The notes below the pieces were generated by a model that did no database searches, had not been told where the DNA came from, and saw nothing but the letters and a program-made list of their open reading frames with translations. This document shows, piece by piece, positions 26,832-36,018 of a DNA stretch of 64,000 bases; the first letter of the stretch is position 1, and the number at the start of each line of letters is the position of its first letter. The position numbers and the translations under genes are program-made. Origin of the DNA: Lelliottia sp. WAP21 (GTDB taxonomy: Bacteria; Pseudomonadota; Gammaproteobacteria; Enterobacterales; Enterobacteriaceae); contig NZ_JAIWPG020000001.1 of the NCBI RefSeq assembly GCF_020532665.2, forward strand, positions 62,001 through 126,000, in the 5' to 3' direction.

Positions 26832-28529
26832 TTAGATGGAGGTACGACGGTAACTGCGGTACTCCGGCATCCAGAAGTTCTCATCAATAGCTTGCTGCAA
26901 CGCATCCGCAGACGTTTTGACGGCCACGCCCTGTTGCTGAGCCATTTTGCCAACGGCAAAGGCGATCGCTTTGGACACAATGTGAATATCCTTCAGCTCC
27001 GGTAAGACCAGACCTTCACCATTGTTCACCAGCGGGGAGTGCTTCGCCAGCGTTTCGCTGGCGGACATCAGCATTTCGTCGGTGATGCGTTTTGCGCCGG
27101 AGGCGATAACGCCAAGGCCGATCCCCGGGAAAATATAGGAGTTGTTGCACTGAGCAATGGGGTACAGCTTATCCTTCCAGATCACCGGATCAAACGGACT
27201 GCCGGTTGCCACCAGGGCGTTACCCTCGGTCCAGGCAATGATGTCCTGCGGCGTGGCCTCGACACGGGATGTTGGGTTAGAAAGCGGCATCACAATGGGG
27301 CGTTCGCAGTGCTTGTGCATCTCGCGAATAATCTCTTCAGTGAAGAGGCCGGTTTGCCCTGATACCCCAATCAAGATGTCCGGTTTGACGTTGCGAACCA
27401 CATCAAGCAGGGAGAGCACTTCGTTATCCGTATCCCAGTTCTTCAGGTTCTCGCGTTTTTGCACCAGTCGGGTCTGGAACGGCAGCAGGTTCGGCATGGC
27501 ATCCGTCAGCAGGCCAAAGCGATCGACCATATAGACACGCGAGCGGGCTAACTCTTCGCTTAACCCTTCTCGCTGGGTTTGCGCAATAATCTGTTCAGCT
27601 ATGCCACAACCTGCCGAGCCTGCGCCAAGGAAGACAATTTTCTGGTAGCTAAGTTGGCTGCCCGCCGCCCGGCTGGCCGCAATCAGGGTACCGGCAGTGA
27701 CCGCCGCCGTGCCCTGAATATCATCGTTGAACGAACAGATCTCGTCGCGATAGCGCGTGAGCAACGGCATGGCATTTTTCTGGGCAAAGTCTTCAAACTG
27801 CAATAACACGTCTGGCCAGCGTTGTTTCACGGCCTGAATGAAATCATCCACAAACTGATAGTACTCATCGTCGGTCACGCGCGGGTGACGCCAGCCCATG
27901 TAGAGCGGATCGTTCAACAACTGCTGGTTATTGGTCCCCACGTCCAGCACCACAGGCAACGTATAGGCAGGGCTGATGCCGCCACAGGCGGTATAAAGCG
28001 ACAGTTTGCCGATGGGGATGCCCATACCGCCGATCCCCTGATCGCCGAGCCCCAGAATACGTTCACCGTCGGTGACCACGATCACTTTAATATTGTGATT
28101 CGGTACGTTCTGCAGAATATCGTCCATGTTGTGACGATTCTGATAAGAGATAAACACGCCACGAGAACGGCGATAAATTTCGGAGAAACGCTCGCAGGCT
28201 GCGCCAACCGTCGGGGTATAGATGACCGGCATCATCTCTTCGAGATGGTTTTGTACCAGGCGGTAGAACAACGTCTCGTTCGTGTCCTGAATATTACGCA
28301 GATAGATATGTTTATCGATTTCAGTCTTGAAACCCTGATACTGGATCCATGCGCGCTCTGCCTGCTCTTCGATAGATTCGACAACTTCAGGTAACAGCCC
28401 AAGCAGGTTGAAGCTGCTGCGCTCTTCCATGCTGAATGCGCTGCCTTTATTGAGAAGGGGGAATTCCAGCAGAACCGGACCGGCGTAGGGGATGTATAGG
28501 GAACGATGCTTTTTTGCTTTGTTGTCCAT
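26832..28529 (-). CDS. maeA: MaeA, NAD-dependent malic enzyme
   Basis: A 565-aa enzyme that decarboxylates malate to pyruvate with NAD+. It is nearly collinear with E. coli Mae[21 protein letters not shown] near the start, [19 protein letters not shown], the NAD fold [13 protein letters not shown], and the C-terminal YRRTSI. I chose ATG 28529 ([10 protein letters not shown]) to give exactly the E. coli length; an upstream in-frame extension to 28595 is not supported. It lies between adhP and sra as in E. coli. Confidence 0.96.
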   Translation of the reverse strand: MDNKAKKHRSLYIPYAGPVLLEFPLLNKGSAFSMEERSSFNLLGLLPEVVESIEEQAERAWIQYQGFKTEIDKHIYLRNIQDTNETLFYRLVQNHLEEMMPVIYTPTVGAACERFSEIYRRSRGVFISYQNRHNMDDILQNVPNHNIKVIVVTDGERILGLGDQGIGGMGIPIGKLSLYTACGGISPAYTLPVVLDVGTNNQQLLNDPLYMGWRHPRVTDDEYYQFVDDFIQAVKQRWPDVLLQFEDFAQKNAMPLLTRYRDEICSFNDDIQGTAAVTAGTLIAASRAAGSQLSYQKIVFLGAGSAGCGIAEQIIAQTQREGLSEELARSRVYMVDRFGLLTDAMPNLLPFQTRLVQKRENLKNWDTDNEVLSLLDVVRNVKPDILIGVSGQTGLFTEEIIREMHKHCERPIVMPLSNPTSRVEATPQDIIAWTEGNALVATGSPFDPVIWKDKLYPIAQCNNSYIFPGIGLGVIASGAKRITDEMLMSASETLAKHSPLVNNGEGLVLPELKDIHIVSKAIAFAVGKMAQQQGVAVKTSADALQQAIDENFWMPEYRSYRRTSI

Positions 28530-28660
28530 GTCACTCACTCGATTTTTTGAATATCCGTCCCTGGTCGGTTGTTTCTCATCTTTCTGGCGTGTCATCAGGG
28601 GGGCGGTCGGGTGGTATTATAGAGGAGCTGAATATGAATTACCGCCCCGAACAAACAAAA

Positions 28661-28685
28661 ACACCATCGGCAATGCCGATGGTGT
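28661..28685 (-). terminator. Intrinsic terminator of sra
   Basis: ACACCATCGGC (28661-28671) pairs with GCCGATGGTGT (28675-28685), loop of 3. In the minus direction it is followed by TTTTTGTTTGTT. Confidence 0.85.
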
Positions 28686-28705
28686 CGTGGATCCTGCTGG
28701 GGGGC

Positions 28706-28843
28706 TTACTTGCCCGTGCGGCGTTTTCTGCCTGTTGCATGGGAGACCAGCTTTTCGCTGTCGCCTTCAATCACCACTTTATGTTGGTTAGAAAGCTTAT
28801 AGTTAAGACCCAGAATATGGCGTGCCTGACGGTTCGTTTTCAT
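28706..28843 (-). CDS. sra: Sra, stationary-phase 30S-associated protein
   Basis: A 45-aa very basic protein (starts [20 protein letters not shown], ends GRKRRTGK), matching E. coli Sra/RpsV (S22) in length, composition and position between maeA and bdm. It associates with the small ribosomal subunit in stationary phase. SD AAGGAGTTATT precedes the ATG at 28843. It is missed by longer-ORF searches. Confidence 0.93.
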   Translation of the reverse strand: MKTNRQARHILGLNYKLSNQHKVVIEGDSEKLVSHATGRKRRTGK

Positions 28844-28923
28844 AATAACTCCTTAATCCTGTTGAGAGTGACAAGGCGATCAAAATGTAACCCCATAGGT
28901 TGCAGATCCATCTTAGCAGATTT

Positions 28924-29139
28924 TTAGAAAGAGGCGTGCTGGCCACTTACCACATAATTGATGGTCTGCTGGTAGATGTCACTCAGGATGTCATTGTCAG
29001 AGGCTTCTACCCAGCGGGTGAGTTCCATCAGAATGTCATCCTGAGTCACAGCGCCGTGTTCTGCCTGCAAACCAATTGCAATGGCATTAACGAGGTCGGG
29101 TTGTGCTGATGCGGTTTTTGCTGAGTAATGAGTAAACAT
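28924..29139 (-). CDS. bdm: Bdm, biofilm-dependent modulation protein
   Basis: A 71-aa protein whose C-terminal half (WVEASDNDILSDIYQQTINY, VVSGQH) is essentially that of E. coli Bdm, in the same sra-bdm-osmC order. In E. coli it is RcsB-, osmotic- and biofilm-regulated, processed by RNase III, and linked to flagellar expression. GGAGG precedes the ATG. Molecular function is unclear. Confidence 0.93.
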   Translation of the reverse strand: MFTHYSAKTASAQPDLVNAIAIGLQAEHGAVTQDDILMELTRWVEASDNDILSDIYQQTINYVVSGQHASF

Positions 29140-29280
29140 GCTGCCTCCGTGTCGTTATCTGTTTAATGTTCCGGTCGCATAAAATCTAATTCATAAACAG
29201 AATGGCAAATTGTTTACGCGCTGTGGTTAAGATTCATCCTGGAAATGTAAACGTCATATTTAATGCTTGTGAAGGGTAAT

Positions 29281-29802
29281 TTACGGCTTCCAGCGGCGCA
29301 GAGTTGTCTTTTTTTCATAAGGCATAGGCGAGGGCCACGAAATTAACTCTACGACGCTTCCCCAGGGGGTTTGACCATAACAAAAAGCGTTTCCCTCACC
29401 CTGTTCATCCGCAAAAGTGAGCGGTTTGGGCTCGGTAAACATTTTGCCGCCAGCGTCAGTAAAGGCGGCTATAGCCTGCGAAAAATCATCGACATAGAGA
29501 GCAAAGTGTTGCAGACCAAAATCGCTTGCCCGTGCCGGATGGCCTTGCTCGGGGCCATGCATTTCAAATAACTCAATACCCGGGCCAGAAGGTAAGCACA
29601 GCATACGGATGGCGCGAATTTTTGTTCCGGGGAATAATCGTAAGGTGTGTTGTTGCGCGGCATGATCAATATTTTGACTGTTGGGTTCGACGGAGCAATA
29701 TATAACCTGTGCCCCAAACGCTTTCTCAAAAAATAGGGTGGCTTGCTCTATGTCTGGCACCGTAATGCCAATGTGGTCAATTCCTCGCACTGTCGGCTTC
29801 AT
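29281..29802 (-). CDS. VOC-superfamily (glyoxalase/dioxygenase fold) protein
   Basis: A 173-aa protein with two vicinal-oxygen-chelate beta-alpha-beta modules. Metal-ligand candidates are the His in GIDHIGITVPD, the His in GLQHFALYVDD and the Glu in WGSVVELISW. Substrate unknown. It is read leftwards toward bdm, 51 bp after the MBL-fold gene, and could be cotranscribed with it. Confidence 0.8.
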   Translation of the reverse strand: MKPTVRGIDHIGITVPDIEQATLFFEKAFGAQVIYCSVEPNSQNIDHAAQQHTLRLFPGTKIRAIRMLCLPSGPGIELFEMHGPEQGHPARASDFGLQHFALYVDDFSQAIAAFTDAGGKMFTEPKPLTFADEQGEGNAFCYGQTPWGSVVELISWPSPMPYEKKTTLRRWKP

Positions 29803-29852
29803 ATTTTCTCCTGCTATAAATGGATAAAATATAGCAGGAGATGTTTAGCCTG

Positions 29853-30707
29853 TTACCACTTCATTTCGCCCGTGTTTACTTTTGCACTGAGCGACAGTGA
29901 GCTTTCTTCAGCCAGGTCCGGCCACTGTTTTTTCATTGCCGTAATGACCCCGGCGGAATCTTTGTTCTCTGCCAGCGCTTGCTCAAACTGCTTCAGGTAG
30001 GTCTGCGTAAAGGTAATAGCGCCGGTTCCCGCTGGCGGCGTGCCGATGTAATGCCCCGGAATGACGCGCTCTGGCTTATGAGCTGCCATATCAGAGAGCG
30101 TTTTCTGCCACTGCTGGCGACTGGCCTGAGTTTGCGTATCGGCGGTCCAGACGTGGATTCCCCATGCCACACCAGTTCCACCCAGGATGGCTTTTGCCGA
30201 CGGGATCCAGACATATGCGGCGTAACTATCGGCCTGTTCGATATTAACTTTTTCGCCGTCAACCATGAACGAGGTCGAAGCCAGTACCTGCGGCACAATC
30301 AGCTGTGTGGGTGCGCCGTCTTTCATTTGCGGCCCCCAGAAGGCGAGCTTGGCGTCTTTGGTGGCGTTGATGTGATCGACTACGTTTTGTGTGGCAACCA
30401 CTTTCGCATTCGGGAAGGCTTTCACCAGCGGCTGCAGGCCAAAATAGAAATCCGGATCGCCTGAAGTGATGACGATTTTGTTTAACGTTTTACCGCTGCG
30501 ACGGATTTTTTCCACCAGGGCTTCACCGTCTTTGACGCTGAACTGGGCATCAAACAGCACCGCCTCTTTTGGCCCGGAGACCAGCGTGGACGAGACGGGG
30601 AAAATGCCTTTGTCCTGAGGATTATAGGTATCCAGCGTTAAGGGTGCGGCAAAAACGGCTGGCGTGAAGAGAGTACACAGCATAGCAAGGCGAGTGAGCT
30701 TCATCAT
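29853..30707 (-). CDS. Exported MBL-fold protein lacking the canonical HxHxDH motif
   Basis: A 284-aa protein with a signal peptide (cleavage near VFA-AP, residue 21) and a metallo-beta-lactamase fold. Where active family members carry HxHxDH, it reads TSGDPDFYFG (residues 81-90). Thus two metal-binding histidines are replaced by Ser82 and Phe87, and D84 stands at the second His position. The later GIHVW and VIPGHY histidines remain. It may have lost hydrolase activity or use a different metal site. The divergent LysR gene across a palindrome is a likely regulator. Confidence 0.78.
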   Translation of the reverse strand: MMKLTRLAMLCTLFTPAVFAAPLTLDTYNPQDKGIFPVSSTLVSGPKEAVLFDAQFSVKDGEALVEKIRRSGKTLNKIVITSGDPDFYFGLQPLVKAFPNAKVVATQNVVDHINATKDAKLAFWGPQMKDGAPTQLIVPQVLASTSFMVDGEKVNIEQADSYAAYVWIPSAKAILGGTGVAWGIHVWTADTQTQASRQQWQKTLSDMAAHKPERVIPGHYIGTPPAGTGAITFTQTYLKQFEQALAENKDSAGVITAMKKQWPDLAEESSLSLSAKVNTGEMKW

Positions 30708-30767
30708 TTTATCTCTGTTTATCAGGAAAGACGCTATTGTACCTCACTCTGGATTTGCCAGAATTCC

Positions 30768-30791
30768 TGAAACAAGACATGCTTTGTTTCA
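30768..30791. promoter_or_regulatory. Inverted repeat between MBL-fold gene and LysR gene
   Basis: TGAAACAA (30768-30775), 8-bp spacer, TTGTTTCA (30784-30791): perfect arms about 25 bp before the LysR start. It suits a LysR autoregulatory or activator site for the divergent pair; binding is inferred. Confidence 0.6.
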
Positions 30792-30815
30792 TCAATCGAG
30801 CAGATGGAGTCTTAA

Positions 30816-31697
30816 ATGGATCGTGTTATCGCCGCCCAGGTTTATAACCGGATATGTGAGCTGGGCAGTCTCAGTGCGGCGGCGCGTGCCCTGGGAATCT
30901 CGCGGCCCATGGTCAGTCGCTATCTTGAGCAGATGGAAAAGTGGGCCGGGACGCGGCTGGTGAACCGCTCAACGCGCAAGCTGACGCTCACGCCCGCGGG
31001 CGAAAAGGTATTGCAGAAGACGCGAAACCTGACCCGATTATCTCAGGAAATTGAAGACCAGTCGGCAAAAGATATCCCTGCCGGTATTTTACGCGTGGCC
31101 TGCGCGCACTTTACCGCGATGCAGATTGTCGCGCCGGTGTTACCCGGTTTCTTAAGCCGCTACCCGGACGTGCGAATTGAGATGGATGTTAACAACCACC
31201 CGGTGAGCCTCATCGGTGAGCGCATAGACGTGGCCGTACGCATTACCGATAACCCCGAGCCGGGGATGATTGCCCGTCGCCTGGGCGAGTGTCGCTCTGT
31301 GCTGTGCGCTTCGCCGGAATATCTTAAAGCGAAGGGAACGCCTGCCAGCCTCACCGAACTGGCTCAGCATAACTGTTTGCATTACAGCTTCTTTGCCGGT
31401 CAATCGTGGCGAATTATAACGGAGCAGGGCGACGTTGAATCGGTGGCGGTAAGCGGAAATCTGTGTGCCAGTATCTCCTCACTGCTGATGGACGCCGCTG
31501 TTCAGCATCTTGGGATAGCGATGCTCCCTGTGTCAGAGGCGCAAGCCGCGCTGGACAGTGGAAAACTGGAGGCCATATTGCCCGGGTTTGTGCCAAAACC
31601 GATCGGTATTTATGGGATCTACCAGTCGCGGGATCATCAGCCTGCCGCCCAGCGGTTATTTCTGGACGAGCTGGCCCGCAGTCTGATGACGATGTAA
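30816..31697 (+). CDS. LysR-family transcriptional regulator
   Basis: A 293-aa LysR protein of the AaeR/DsdC-like large group. The N-terminal HTH is GSLSAAARALGISRPMVSRY (residues 17-36), then a substrate-binding domain. The ATG at 30816 follows GATGGAG. It is divergent from the exported MBL-fold gene and upstream of osmC; the former is the probable target. Effector unknown. Confidence 0.85.
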   Translation: MDRVIAAQVYNRICELGSLSAAARALGISRPMVSRYLEQMEKWAGTRLVNRSTRKLTLTPAGEKVLQKTRNLTRLSQEIEDQSAKDIPAGILRVACAHFTAMQIVAPVLPGFLSRYPDVRIEMDVNNHPVSLIGERIDVAVRITDNPEPGMIARRLGECRSVLCASPEYLKAKGTPASLTELAQHNCLHYSFFAGQSWRIITEQGDVESVAVSGNLCASISSLLMDAAVQHLGIAMLPVSEAQAALDSGKLEAILPGFVPKPIGIYGIYQSRDHQPAAQRLFLDELARSLMTM

Positions 31698-31745
31698 CCG
31701 ATGCTTAAGACTTATCCGTCTTCCTCCCGGCTTTTGAACCACGTT

Positions 31746-31755
31746 CTATACTTAA
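31746..31755 (+). promoter_or_regulatory. osmC promoter -10 region (sigma-S-like)
   Basis: CTATACTTAA 29 bp before the osmC ATG matches the extended sigma-S -10 consensus CTATACT. osmC is RpoS- and RcsB-controlled in E. coli. The exact start site is not visible. Confidence 0.6.
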
Positions 31756-31783
31756 CCCTTTGTAAGTCAAAAGGAGAGCAAGA

Positions 31784-32212
31784 ATGACGATTCATAAACA
31801 CGGTTCAGCACACTGGTCTGGTGACATTAAACGTGGGAAAGGGACGGTATCCACCGAAAGTGGCGTTCTTAATCAACAACCTTACGGCTTTAATACCCGT
31901 TTCGAAGGCGCAAAAGGGACCAACCCTGAAGAGCTGATTGGCGCGGCGCACGCGGCCTGTTTCTCAATGGCGTTATCCTTGATGCTGGGCGAGGCAGGTT
32001 ATACCGCAGACGCCATCGACACCACGGCAGATGTTTCTCTGGACAAAACCGACAGCGGATTTGCGATTAGCAAGATTGCGCTGCAAAGCAAAGTCACCGT
32101 GCCGGGTATCGATCCGCAGCAGTTCGACGGCATCATTCAGAAAGCGAAAGCGGGCTGCCCGGTGTCTCAGGTACTGAAAGCGGAAATCACCCTGGATTAC
32201 ACGCTGAATTAA
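31784..32212 (+). CDS. osmC: OsmC, peroxiredoxin-like organic hydroperoxide reductase
   Basis: A 142-aa protein. The two catalytic cysteines are at the expected places, C59 (AHAACFSMAL) and C125 (KAGCPVSQV), matching E. coli OsmC. It detoxifies organic hydroperoxides in stationary phase and osmotic stress. SD AAGGAG precedes the ATG, and a GC-rich terminator follows the stop. Synteny bdm-osmC-ddp is conserved. Confidence 0.95.
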   Translation: MTIHKHGSAHWSGDIKRGKGTVSTESGVLNQQPYGFNTRFEGAKGTNPEELIGAAHAACFSMALSLMLGEAGYTADAIDTTADVSLDKTDSGFAISKIALQSKVTVPGIDPQQFDGIIQKAKAGCPVSQVLKAEITLDYTLN

Positions 32213-32220
32213 GTTTGAAG

Positions 32221-32241
32221 GCCGGGCGCGAGCCCGGCTTT
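32221..32241. terminator. Terminator after osmC
   Basis: GCCGGGC (32221-32227), loop GCGA, GCCCGGC (32232-32238), TTT. It lies between the convergent osmC and lyase stop codons. Confidence 0.75.
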
Positions 32242-32245
32242 AGCG

Positions 32246-33223
32246 TTACTGGTCATACAAAAGCGTTAAATTCCCTCCCATACGACGATTAACCCATGGA
32301 CGACCGGCATCACGCCCGACAACAGTGACACTGTCACATTTTATCAGTGTGCAGTACGGTTCCAGCCACTCCAGGTTCGCCTTATCATGCTGCAAAACGT
32401 AACCCGCCAGCCGGCGTAATCCGCCGTCGTTTTCCTGGGTGACATCCACCTGATTCGCCTGTGCAAAACTGGCGATCATCACCAGCGGTTGCAGAGCATA
32501 ATGATGATAAGTTAAGGCTCGCGGGCCCCGCTTCATCTCGTTTGGCAGCGTGCCCTGAGGAGTGATTTGCCCGGCAGCACGGCGATACTCTTTTAACGAC
32601 CACGCGAACAAATCCCGTCGATTGACCGCAACGGAGGCCGCCATAACGGACCATGCGGCCCAGTAGCTGTGATTGTTGGTTTTCTCTATTGCCAGTCCAT
32701 CCCAGTCTTTCACCACCCTTTCAGCGAGCAGGGCGATCCATCCCTCAATCTCCGGATGCGTGTTTACCCTGGCAAGCGGCATGAACTTAAGCTCCAGCCA
32801 GTGTGTGGCCAGGGTAGCGAGCGCCCATTTGCGCATCGCCCGCCCGGTGTGATTCGTCTGCGTGGAGGTTAACGCCTTTGCAGAAGCCCAGGCGTTTAAC
32901 CCGGTAAGCATACAGTTCAGCGTGGCAGGATCGCCGCTCTGTTTATAGCGCCAGACCATCAGAGACAGCCCGCGTTCGAAGTCGGTAATGGCTTTTGTCT
33001 GGGCGCGATAAGTTTGTTCCGCAGCGGGATTCAGGGTCGCGCGTGCGCTGTCCGAACCGTCATATTTGCTGCGGAAAATGAGGCGCCCGGTATAGGGATC
33101 AGGCAAAGCAACGCACAGCCCTTTGCGGGTATGCGGCAGTGGTTTGCCAAAGCCGGATGGCGGCACAAGCTGTGCCGCCAGAGTACTCCCGGAAAAGAAA
33201 AGCAGCAGTATCAATGCGCGCAT
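32246..33223 (-). CDS. PL5-type alginate lyase-like periplasmic protein, last gene of the ddp operon
   Basis: A 325-aa protein with a signal peptide (cleavage near LAA-QL, residues 17-18) and an alpha/alpha toroid. It carries the polysaccharide lyase family 5 signatures NNHSYWAAWSVMA (N183, N184, H185) and the Tyr region TYHHYALQPLVMIASFAQAN (Y239-Y242), the expected catalytic Asn/His and Tyr of AlgL. Its ATG shares one base with the ddpF stop codon (TGATG), so it is translationally coupled to a dipeptide importer. E. coli has no such gene here. Substrate could be alginate or another uronate polymer. Confidence 0.82.
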   Translation of the reverse strand: MRALILLLFFSGSTLAAQLVPPSGFGKPLPHTRKGLCVALPDPYTGRLIFRSKYDGSDSARATLNPAAEQTYRAQTKAITDFERGLSLMVWRYKQSGDPATLNCMLTGLNAWASAKALTSTQTNHTGRAMRKWALATLATHWLELKFMPLARVNTHPEIEGWIALLAERVVKDWDGLAIEKTNNHSYWAAWSVMAASVAVNRRDLFAWSLKEYRRAAGQITPQGTLPNEMKRGPRALTYHHYALQPLVMIASFAQANQVDVTQENDGGLRRLAGYVLQHDKANLEWLEPYCTLIKCDSVTVVGRDAGRPWVNRRMGGNLTLLYDQ

Positions 33224-34146
33224 CAGGAGACGTTACGCCAGCAGCGAACCGCACGTCCATCCGCCGCGTTTTGCAAAGTTTGCGCCGCACGACAGCCGTC
33301 GGTCGCCAGCGGGCAACGGTCATGGAAAAAGCATCCGGACGGTAAATGTCGATTGCCCGGCAGGTCGGTTTTGCGAACGGCCAGCGCGTCGTCCAGCGGG
33401 ACACCTGTTTTTGGAACCGAATTAAGCAGAAGCTGCGTGTAGGGGTGCAACGGCGCGCCCAGGACCTGGTGTGTATGCCCCAGTTCGACAATCTGACCGA
33501 GATACATCACCGCAACGCGATCGCTCATATGGCGCACGACGGAGACGTTATGTGAAATCAAAACATAGGTAAGCGTGCGCTGGCGTTGCAGTGTCACCAG
33601 CAGATTGAGGATTTGTGCCTGCACGGAAATATCCAGCGCGCTGGTGGGTTCATCCAGCACGATGATATCCGGGTCGGACGAGAGCGCCCGGGCGATGGCG
33701 ATACGCTGGCGTTGTCCACCGGAGAACGCGTGAGGCAGGCGGTCGAGGTACTCAGGACGGATACCCACCTGCATGGCCAGGCTTTCCGCAAGCGCGCGTC
33801 GTTCACGTTCGGAACTTCGTTTTTGTATCCATACCGGTTCGGTAATGATACGCCACACGGGTAAACGAGGATCGAGTGAAGAGAGGGGATCCTGAAAGAC
33901 CATCTGCATCCCGTCGGCAGTGCGATGACAGGTACCCTCGCTCGGCTTGAGCATGCCCATCAGTAACTGCGCCAGCGTACTTTTACCGCATCCGGATTCC
34001 CCGACCACACCCAGGGTTTCACCCCGGCGAATTTGCAAATCCATGCCGTTCAGGGCATGAACCTGTTCCGTTACCCGACCCAGCCAGTTTTTCCGTGCCG
34101 CAAAATTGACATGCACGCGGTCCAGTTCCAGTAAAATATCAGACAT
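33223..34146 (-). CDS. ddpF: DdpF, D,D-dipeptide ABC importer ATPase
   Basis: A 307-aa oligopeptide-type ATPase: Walker A GESGCGKST, signature FSGGQRQ, Walker B IIVLDEPTSALD, then the C-terminal oligopeptide/dipeptide Cys motif CFFHDRCPLATDGC. ATG 34146 (MSDILLELDR) is preceded by GGGAGGTG and overlaps the ddpD stop by 8 bp. The Cys-rich tail commonly binds an Fe-S cluster in this family. Confidence 0.9.
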   Translation of the reverse strand: MSDILLELDRVHVNFAARKNWLGRVTEQVHALNGMDLQIRRGETLGVVGESGCGKSTLAQLLMGMLKPSEGTCHRTADGMQMVFQDPLSSLDPRLPVWRIITEPVWIQKRSSERERRALAESLAMQVGIRPEYLDRLPHAFSGGQRQRIAIARALSSDPDIIVLDEPTSALDISVQAQILNLLVTLQRQRTLTYVLISHNVSVVRHMSDRVAVMYLGQIVELGHTHQVLGAPLHPYTQLLLNSVPKTGVPLDDALAVRKTDLPGNRHLPSGCFFHDRCPLATDGCRAAQTLQNAADGRAVRCWRNVS

Positions 34147-35125
34147 GACGCACCTCCCGTTGTGGATACCAGCAGGCGGCCTGCTGATCGTCATCCCCCG
34201 CAGGCATCAGCTCCGGGGTCTGCGTACATTTTGTTCCCGCCGCGAAACAGCGTTCGCGAAAAGCACAGCCAGTGGGTAAATGGGTCAGGTTCGGTACCGT
34301 GCCGGGAATCGCGGGCAGCATGTCACGCGGTTCACCCTGTTCCGGGGCGCATTTCAACAGGCCAATGGAATAAGGGTGTACCGGGTGATCGATAAGCGTT
34401 TGCGTCTTACCACTCTCAATAACGCTCCCGGCATACATAACGTAGACCCGATCGCACAGCTGCGATACCACAGCCATATCATGGCTGATAAACAGTACCG
34501 ATGTTCCGCTGGCCCTGGCCTTATGTTTGAGCAGACGCAGGACCTGGAGCTGTACGGTCACATCAAGGGCGGTGGTTGGCTCGTCGGCAATAATCAGGTC
34601 CGGCTCGCAGGAGAAGGCAAGGGCAATCATCACCCGCTGACGCATACCCCCGGAGAGTTCAAAGGGATAGCGTCTCATCACCGCTCTGGCGTCCGGAATC
34701 TGCATCTCTTCCAGCAAAGAGATCGCTTTCTGCTGTGCTGCGTCGCGGGAGAGTGACTGATGCTGGCGGATCACCTCAGTCATCTGTTTACCAATCCGAC
34801 GGGTGGGGTTAAGCGCCGTCATGGGTTCCTGAAAAATCATCGCCACCCTGGCTCCGCGCCACTGCCGCATCTGTTTTTCACTGGCGTTCAGGATATCTTC
34901 ACCCAGTAAACTCACTTTTCCGCTGTGGATATGGTAGCTGCCTTCTGGCAGGAGACGCATGGCCAGCATGGCAGTGACCGATTTTCCGGATCCGGATTCA
35001 CCGACCACACCGACAATTTCGCCGCGCTTTATCTCAAGCGTCACCCGGTTTAGCGCGTGGACTTCGCCGCGAAAAATGGGAAAACTCAGGTGCACGTCGT
35101 CGATAGAGAGAACAGAATCGCTCAT
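34139..35125 (-). CDS. ddpD: DdpD, D,D-dipeptide ABC importer ATPase
   Basis: A 328-aa partner ATPase (same length as E. coli DdpD): Walker A GESGSGKSV, signature LSGGMRQ, Walker B LIIADEPTTALD, C-terminal CAFRERCFAAGTKC. The ATG at 35125 shares a base with the ddpC stop (TGATG). A GTG one codon earlier is less likely. Confidence 0.9.
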   Translation of the reverse strand: MSDSVLSIDDVHLSFPIFRGEVHALNRVTLEIKRGEIVGVVGESGSGKSVTAMLAMRLLPEGSYHIHSGKVSLLGEDILNASEKQMRQWRGARVAMIFQEPMTALNPTRRIGKQMTEVIRQHQSLSRDAAQQKAISLLEEMQIPDARAVMRRYPFELSGGMRQRVMIALAFSCEPDLIIADEPTTALDVTVQLQVLRLLKHKARASGTSVLFISHDMAVVSQLCDRVYVMYAGSVIESGKTQTLIDHPVHPYSIGLLKCAPEQGEPRDMLPAIPGTVPNLTHLPTGCAFRERCFAAGTKCTQTPELMPAGDDDQQAACWYPQREVRHV

Positions 35126-36018
35126 CACTGTTTTCCTCCTGATTTCGGGTCCAGCAGATCGCGAATGCCGTCACCAAACAAATTAAAGCCGACGGCGGTG
35201 ATCAGTATTGCCGCACCGGGAAAAGCGCAATACCACCATTGATCCAGCACGTAGTTACGCCCCACGGCGACCATCGCGCCCCATTCAGCAGTCGGTTGCT
35301 GTGCACCCAGGCCGATAAATCCAAGCGTTGCTGCCATCAGAATGGCGCTGCCGATATCCAGCGACGCCTGGACAATCAGCGGCGGCAAAGCATTACGCAG
35401 AATATGCCAGCTGATAAGGTGCCAGCGTGATGCGCCAAAAGTCCGCGCCGCCTGGACATAGGTAAACTGCCGTACTATCAGCGTTTGTCCACGCGCCAGA
35501 CGGACATAAAATGGGATGCGCACAATGGCGATGGCAAGCATGGCATTGAACAGGCTCGGCCCCAGCGCAGCGGCCAGCGCCATGGTCAGCACCAGCGACG
35601 GGATAGAGAGCATCACATCCATGATGCGCATGATGATGGCATCCCCCCGACCACCCAGAATGCCCGACAAACAGCCCAGCAGAGAGCCGATCCCTCCGGC
35701 AATGATCACCACTGCCAGGCCCGCCGCGATAGATTGTTGGCTGCCCACCAGCACCCGACTGAATAAATCCCGTCCGACTTCATCGGTACCAAACCAGTGT
35801 GTGGCGGAGGGCGCCAGCAGACGAGCCGTGAGATCCAGCGCATTGGGATCGTGTGGCACGATCCAGGGAGAGAGCAGCATCAGCGCCAGCATCAACACCA
35901 TAATCGCGCCTCCCACCAGCGTCAGGGGGCTTTTACGCAGCAGCCAGAAGAGTTTTGCCCCGTTCAGTCGCCATTTGACGGACTGGGCAGAGACCGGTGT
36001 TTCCTGTGACATCATCAT
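35125..36018 (-). CDS. ddpC: DdpC, D,D-dipeptide ABC importer permease
   Basis: A 297-aa DppC/OppC-type permease. An N-terminal helix precedes the 5-helix core (HWFGTDEVGRDLFSRVLVGS; EAA-like loop AARTFGASRWHLISWHILRN). It overlaps ddpB by 4 bp (ATGA) with GGAGAGG before its start. Three consecutive ATG codons leave the start ambiguous by up to two residues. Confidence 0.9.
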   Translation of the reverse strand: MMMSQETPVSAQSVKWRLNGAKLFWLLRKSPLTLVGGAIMVLMLALMLLSPWIVPHDPNALDLTARLLAPSATHWFGTDEVGRDLFSRVLVGSQQSIAAGLAVVIIAGGIGSLLGCLSGILGGRGDAIIMRIMDVMLSIPSLVLTMALAAALGPSLFNAMLAIAIVRIPFYVRLARGQTLIVRQFTYVQAARTFGASRWHLISWHILRNALPPLIVQASLDIGSAILMAATLGFIGLGAQQPTAEWGAMVAVGRNYVLDQWWYCAFPGAAILITAVGFNLFGDGIRDLLDPKSGGKQ

